Part shown: one piece after another, positions 59,242 through 64,000 of the stretch
Position numbering within the stretch: position 1 is the first letter of the stretch
How the letters are laid out: each line of letters begins with the position of its first letter
Assembly (NCBI GenBank): GCA_021464245.1
Contig: JADCRB010000040.1
Location: 1,094,939 to 1,158,938, forward strand
Source of the DNA: Carallia brachiata
Taxonomy: Eukaryota; Streptophyta; Magnoliopsida; Malpighiales; Rhizophoraceae
Length of the DNA: 64,000 nucleotides
Direction: 5' to 3'
Made by a program: the position numbers and the translations under genes
Notes under the pieces: generated by a model
What the model was told of the DNA's origin: nothing
Database searches by the model: none
Seen by the model: only the letters and a program-made list of their open reading frames with translations

Positions 59242-60651
59242 TGATCGACAAAATTCTGCAAGTGTACAGGACCGATCGTAGTAATAAAATCTAATAAATT
59301 CTCCATATGTTGAACCCAAGGGAATAAAAAATCAATTATAATTTATACTATTTAAAAAGAAAGTTGATGTTGTGGAAATTATTAAAAGACAAATACTATT
59401 AAATTAAGCAAATTGAACTAACTAAACGAAACTAATGGCAATTTGGAGGTGATTTTAATTCAAGAATAAAAGTACTTGGGCTATAGATTTTCATCTAGAA
59501 GGGATCTAATTATATGAAATTTTTTGGAGAAGTAATTTGAATGTCAATTCTTCTTACTTAGTTAGTGTTCTTTGTCCAGCAACCATAATCAATCTAATTG
59601 TGATTTCTCTCGAACTTACAAAATAGAATAAACCCATTAAGAACAAAGAATTTCTAATGATATCATATAAATTTATCTTATATCTAACTCAAAATTCATA
59701 ATTTATCTTTTTAGTGCACGAATTTTGTCTCATTTGTCGATCTCAACAAATCCTATGATTACTTTTATGGTGATTAAGCACAAAAGTATGATTAAGAACA
59801 ATTAGATAAATCAAATCTAGTTCTCAATATGAAATTGCAATATAACCAAACGAACATAAAAATATTTACAAAAATCATATAATCCAACTCTAAACTAGAC
59901 TTCTCTTCACCTAGTTTAAGGTTCTAACTACTCATACTAAAAATCAAAAGAAAACTTATAACCAACCTCAAAGAGTTCAAAAAAGAAAGTAAGCAAAGGA
60001 AGGGAATTAGAAAACTTGTGTCTGACATCTTCAAGTTCCCCCTTTATGTTCTTCTCTCTTCACTCTCTAAGTCTCTCTCCTGTCTTGTGTTTTTAGAATA
60101 GGCTCCAAAAGTTCCCCAAATATTCTATAACCTAGAGATCTATATCCTTCTAAAATAATAAAAGTGTAAGCCTTAAGACATCCAAATTCGAGTTAGAAAA
60201 TGATTTGTAACTTTCTGGACAATTTTAACCCTGTATTTTTGGGCCCAAGTTTTGACCATTCTAGGCAGAATTTGAATTTGGTCAAAATAGAAAATTGTAG
60301 CTTTATCTCTTAGCTTTGATTCATCTCAAAAATCATCAAATTCCAACTTGTGTAGAGAAAGTTATAGCTAAAAGACTGAGCAGTGCGCAAAGTTGTCAAT
60401 TCTACCCAAATTGCACCACAAATCAGCTTTCCAACAAAATTTTGATCTAGTTATTTGGTTCTTGGCGCGTTCACTCTCTCCAATACCAATAGGTCTTTTT
60501 GATATGCTTCAAATACTCTAATTACATTTATCTGGCCTACAAAATATAAAATAACCAATTGAAGTAAAATCCACCAAAATTCACAATATTTACATAGTTA
60601 AACCATAATATATATATATAAATATGCATAAACCTATGTAAATATTGAACA
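59242..60651 (-). repeat. 3' LTR of Athila-like element
   Basis: Minus-strand ends TGTTCAATATTTACATAGG...CAGAATTTTGTCGATCA, about 1410 bp. The outer border is supported by the uninterrupted homologous sequence near TPS copy 1 (ctactacacattctcatactgg, about 3271-3292), which continues where this LTR starts. Confidence 0.6.
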
Positions 60652-62357
60652 TATTAAATTCCTCCACACTTGACTCATTTTTTGTCCTCAAGCAGTCACT
60701 CGATACCCCACACTAGCAAGCAAGAGACGAGTGTTGATATCTGCCAAAATTTTCCTTAAGTCAAAATCTCGAAAAGAAATGCCTCATTAACACATAATAA
60801 CGTCAATCAAAGAGCATATGCAATACATTGCTAATTACGCATAACCATTAATCTCATCATTCCTCACATAAAATAGTCAAGAGAACATGAGTGTATGCCA
60901 AACCCCTTATTGATCAATAGAAGATACATAATGACAATCATGTAAAGTCTAATTAAATAAACCTATCTTTAAGTCCATAAGCTCACATCCTTTGCTATAG
61001 TGGACATACACATCAAAATCAATAAGATTTCAATGTTATTTTTTCATTTTCTTTTTGAGAGGCTTTGAATTCTTCTCTAAATGTTAATCTGCTTTTTGAC
61101 ACAAATATCATCACGTGTGGTATCGGTACCCAACGACTACTTCACAATAGCTATTTAGAGTGCTTTGTATACTCATAATTTAAGTTATCTTTTGACGTGA
61201 AGATCAACAACCGTAATGCCGACTCCAGTTACTTAGTTACTAAAAACAGAGGAGTAAAGTAACTAAAGGTAAACCAAGTCTCAAATTTTTTTTTGCCGAA
61301 ATACTTAAATCATCTCAATTAATACATGTTCTTATTCTCTTCTCATCTTGAGAGATAATCAGATGAGTTCTAGCTTTTTCATATAGGTAAACTTAATGAG
61401 GAACTGCATAAAAGGCACTACCTAATCAATCTTTAACATATGTATTAGTGAAAAACAATTCAACTAACAATTAATTATGATTAGCCAAATATCAAATATC
61501 CTCAAAAATTGAAATCACAAGTGCTAGTTCTATCATTAGCTTCCAAGACTCTTAACTCAATGAAAACTCAATGAATATCAACCCATCAGGTAACCTAAGT
61601 TGAATTAGCAAAAACTTTTGAAAAATTTAGCACAAAAGTGCAAAAGTTCAACTAAAGCATCAAAACTAACCCTCTCATATAATTAGCTAACAGTGTCCTC
61701 AATGTTGCAATGATAAGATATTGAAAGGAAAGAAAAAAAGAGGACGAAACTACCTAGATAGAGCAAAGGAAAAGAGCAACGCTCACATGCGCCACCATCA
61801 CTGAACAAACAACCTAAGAAAAACAATAGGAGACGAGAAAAGTAAAAAACAAAGAGAAGAGAACAGAGAGTAAAAACATATGACAGCTAGAGCATCCACA
61901 AGCTAACAAAATGGTGCTCCTGGTTCTCCAAAATCTAGTGCAATAACTGTCCTTATTCCTCAACTTGTGCTCAAGAGTGTCGAATCGCCAATTCACATCA
62001 GAAAGCATTCGTCTTACTAAGGAAGAACGAGACCCATACTCACGTTCTAACGGCGCAAATGACTCGGTCCTATTTCACCATCATCAGGCTCCATGTCATC
62101 ATCTTAGTTAGCATCCGCAGCATAGATCGTAGTATTCTTTGGCTTAGGATCCTTCTATTGCCACACACTATTAATACAGACAAACCCTAAATGAGCAATC
62201 GTGGAATAAAAGATGACATTTGAACCAGTCGTCTTAACTATAATCTTACCAATGTGATCCACCTGAAAGTCTCAAAAGATCCTTATCAAGACTAGGGAAA
62301 AACAAAAATTTTTGTCTTTTCTATTCGATTTAGTAACCTCCCTTATAGACCGTATAA

Positions 62358-62786
62358 TTATTGAAGCAAGAGGAATGCCTGAGATTTATCCATGCCCTTA
62401 AACATCTTGTACATGAATAAAATGCCGGTGATGCGGGCCTCATTGTAACCCCTACCATGAGGAATGACATTAAAACTAAACAAGTAGATCAGTAGCCACT
62501 CATATAGGTTATGCTTTTTGGTGAAAGTTTTCACCTTTCGGTAGGTACCCTCAGAAATATGTCTACCATAATCTAACTCTTTGTTGCCCTTATTTGGATC
62601 GTAATATAGATAAAAAATAATGGCTTTTATTGTGTACGAAAACATGGGGCCCTCATTCCATAGGTAAAGAAGAGCAGCTAGATAGTCTTGATCAATGGTA
62701 ATTCGAACCTCTTTCACATAGTAGTCAATCATATTCAAGCCATCACTGTCTTTTTCCTCAATATTTGCAAAGAAATCACGTACCAA
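62358..62786 (-). pseudogene. Retroelement ORF fragment (putative plant transposon protein type)
   Basis: 142 open codons with VRDFFANIEEKDSDGLNMID, VKEVRITIDQDYLAALLYLW, YDPNKGNKELDYGR and GYNEARITGILFMYKM. This layout (VR.FY/FAN...VRG..I....I...L) resembles the N-terminal ORF of Athila-type elements and the domain called putative plant transposon protein. Weaker pieces continue upstream on the minus strand (about 62800-63000) and downstream (62008-61814, MLSDVNWRFDTLEHKLR), so the original ORF was longer and is now broken. Confidence 0.5.
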
Positions 62787-63839
62787 AATGGGGTAATAGT
62801 CTCATTACAGATCCAATATGGATTCCTAACCAAGCTTCACAAATTCTTCCTGAAGATGACAAAGCTCATCAACATTAGTAGCAATAGTGCATTCCACAAC
62901 AAGTGTATATTGTGTACGAGTGGAATGCCACTGAAAATTAGCTTTGGAGCTAAAATGATTAATGTCATATGCTCCTGTAGCTTGGTTTGCTCTTCGAGAA
63001 CCTACACTTTTAAATTCTCAACTCGACTTTTTGACATACTGACAAATTTCTCCAACCCTACAAAAAGAGATTCAAATGACAATCAACTCAATTAAATCCC
63101 AAGATAGCAATAATGACCAATCCTCGACTTTATAAGCCCCTAATAAGTATGAAACTACCCAACCATAAATGTAATAAGTGGCAAATACCCAACAAAATCA
63201 ATATTGCTCATAATGGTAGAAAGGTTTATAATACATCAATACCCAATAATTAAAAGGCATAATTAAACCAATCTACCCATTAAAATTCACAATCCCAAAA
63301 ATTGTAACCAAATAATCCAGACCTAGTCATCAAGTGTAAAACTGAGTATCACTCTAGCATGAATGGACAAGAATTAACAACACCCAACATGAATTGTAGC
63401 CAAGTAATCAACACTCAAGCACCAAATTCAATTACACATAGAATATGAAAAATAAATCAAATCATTAATTGAAAGATAAGCACTAAAGAGAACCCCATCT
63501 TAGCTTCCTTCACTAGAGGACATGGGTAGCAATCACATGCCTTAAAACCAAAGTAGAGTCTTCTCCAAAAAGAAGAAAAACCCAAAAGTTTGGTTAAAAG
63601 AACTAGAAAGTCTTAGGAGAAAGATGGGTAAAGTGGGGAAACTCTGAAGGTAATGAAGGTTGTGGTCTTGTGTATGGGAGAAGAGGAAAAAAGATTGGTG
63701 AAAAGAAATTAAAGTTTGGGTAGAGGGATTACGATTGGGTTAGGGTTTTAGGTGTTGAGGGGTTTAGAGAAAGAAGAAGTAGAAGAAGAACTTAAAGGGC
63801 AGTAAGAGTCTTGTTGGGTTTAAAAACCTCCTTTTTTTA
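62787..63839. other. Upstream part of the Athila-like element interior
   Basis: Decayed minus-strand coding near its left end, then AT-rich leader-like sequence with gaagaagaag runs near 63770. No complete gene seen. Confidence 0.4.
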
Positions 63840-63859
63840 TTCGGTGAAATAGAGTATAA

Positions 63860-64000
63860 TCGGATCGGACTAAATCTGGGTTTGGACCAGGTCCGATTTG
63901 GTCATGTACAAATCCAAGATCAGATCAGACAATGTCTGGTCCATGACCTGACCAGGTCTAGTGACCGGACTTGGTCCGGTTATTTGCTGTTTTGGTAAGG
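63860..64000. repeat. GGTCCGGTC-type repeats at the window edge
   Basis: Several interspersed copies of short motifs such as ggaccaggtccgat, tggtccatgacctgaccaggtc and ccggacttggtccggtt, partly palindromic. Nature unknown; the block continues beyond the window. Confidence 0.5.

Larger units (their letters stand above)
59242..64000 (-). mobile_element. Athila-like Gypsy/LARD element, 3' part (runs off window)
   Basis: A 3' LTR (59242-60651) is followed inward by ttgaggacaaaaaatgagtc...aagtgtggaggaattt on the minus strand (about 60652-60695). This is the purine tract and leader typical of Athila-type elements. The interior up to 62786 carries one recognisable gag/transposon-protein-like frame and no pol. 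The 5' LTR would lie beyond 64000. Confidence 0.6.

Overview
This is a plant nuclear window, most likely from a woody eudicot. It is AT-rich, carries spliced terpene synthase genes, and is crowded with LTR retrotransposons (Gypsy, Copia), CACTA and Mutator-like DNA elements. Nothing bacterial, organellar, rRNA or tRNA was seen. The species cannot be named from the sequence alone.

The host genes form a tandem cluster of TPS-a (cytosolic sesquiterpene synthase type) genes, all on the + strand. Copy 1 (1-2219) enters the window in exon 3 and has a one-base deletion in exon 4. Copy 2 (29128-33012) has seven exons and is intact except at the exon 3 donor. Copy 3 (52988-56644) is a complete seven-exon gene predicting 555 residues. 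A broken exon 1 (about 23.16-23.31 kb) and a broken exon 2 (about 33.36-33.65 kb) are relics of further copies. Conserved promoters and duplicated 3' flanks show that the cluster grew by segmental duplication and was then spread apart by transposons.

Between copies 1 and 2 lie a Gypsy element of the Tat type (element 1, 5684-12468, TSD AAAGA), a Copia element on the minus strand (12543-17671, TSD TAGTG), nested Copia fragments (18.8-22.7 kb), a CACTA-like element (24.26-26.35 kb), a LINE RNase H relic and two inverted-repeat elements in the copy 2 promoter. Between copies 2 and 3 lie a non-coding LTR element on the minus strand (34093-39881, TSD TAAGG) with a CACTA-type element inside one LTR, and a second Tat-type Gypsy element on the minus strand (element 2, 40062-49540, TSD CAGTC). 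These are followed by a duplicated AT-rich block and the same kinds of inverted-repeat elements upstream of copy 3. Downstream of copy 3 are a long-TIR Mutator-like element with GC-richer cargo and an Athila-like LTR element that runs off the window.

The most striking item is in Gypsy element 2. Between the end of pol and the 3' LTR, in the element's sense direction, is an ORF with a WUSCHEL-related homeodomain (GAIEGKNVFYWFQN). In a second frame follow a WUS-box (TLPLFP) and a C-terminal LxLxL repression-like motif. Element 1 keeps the tail of the same gene, including the WUS-box, after a large internal deletion. The two insertions have different target sites, so the plant transcription factor was apparently captured by an ancestor and then mobilised with the element family. 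A second short basic ORF follows it in both copies.
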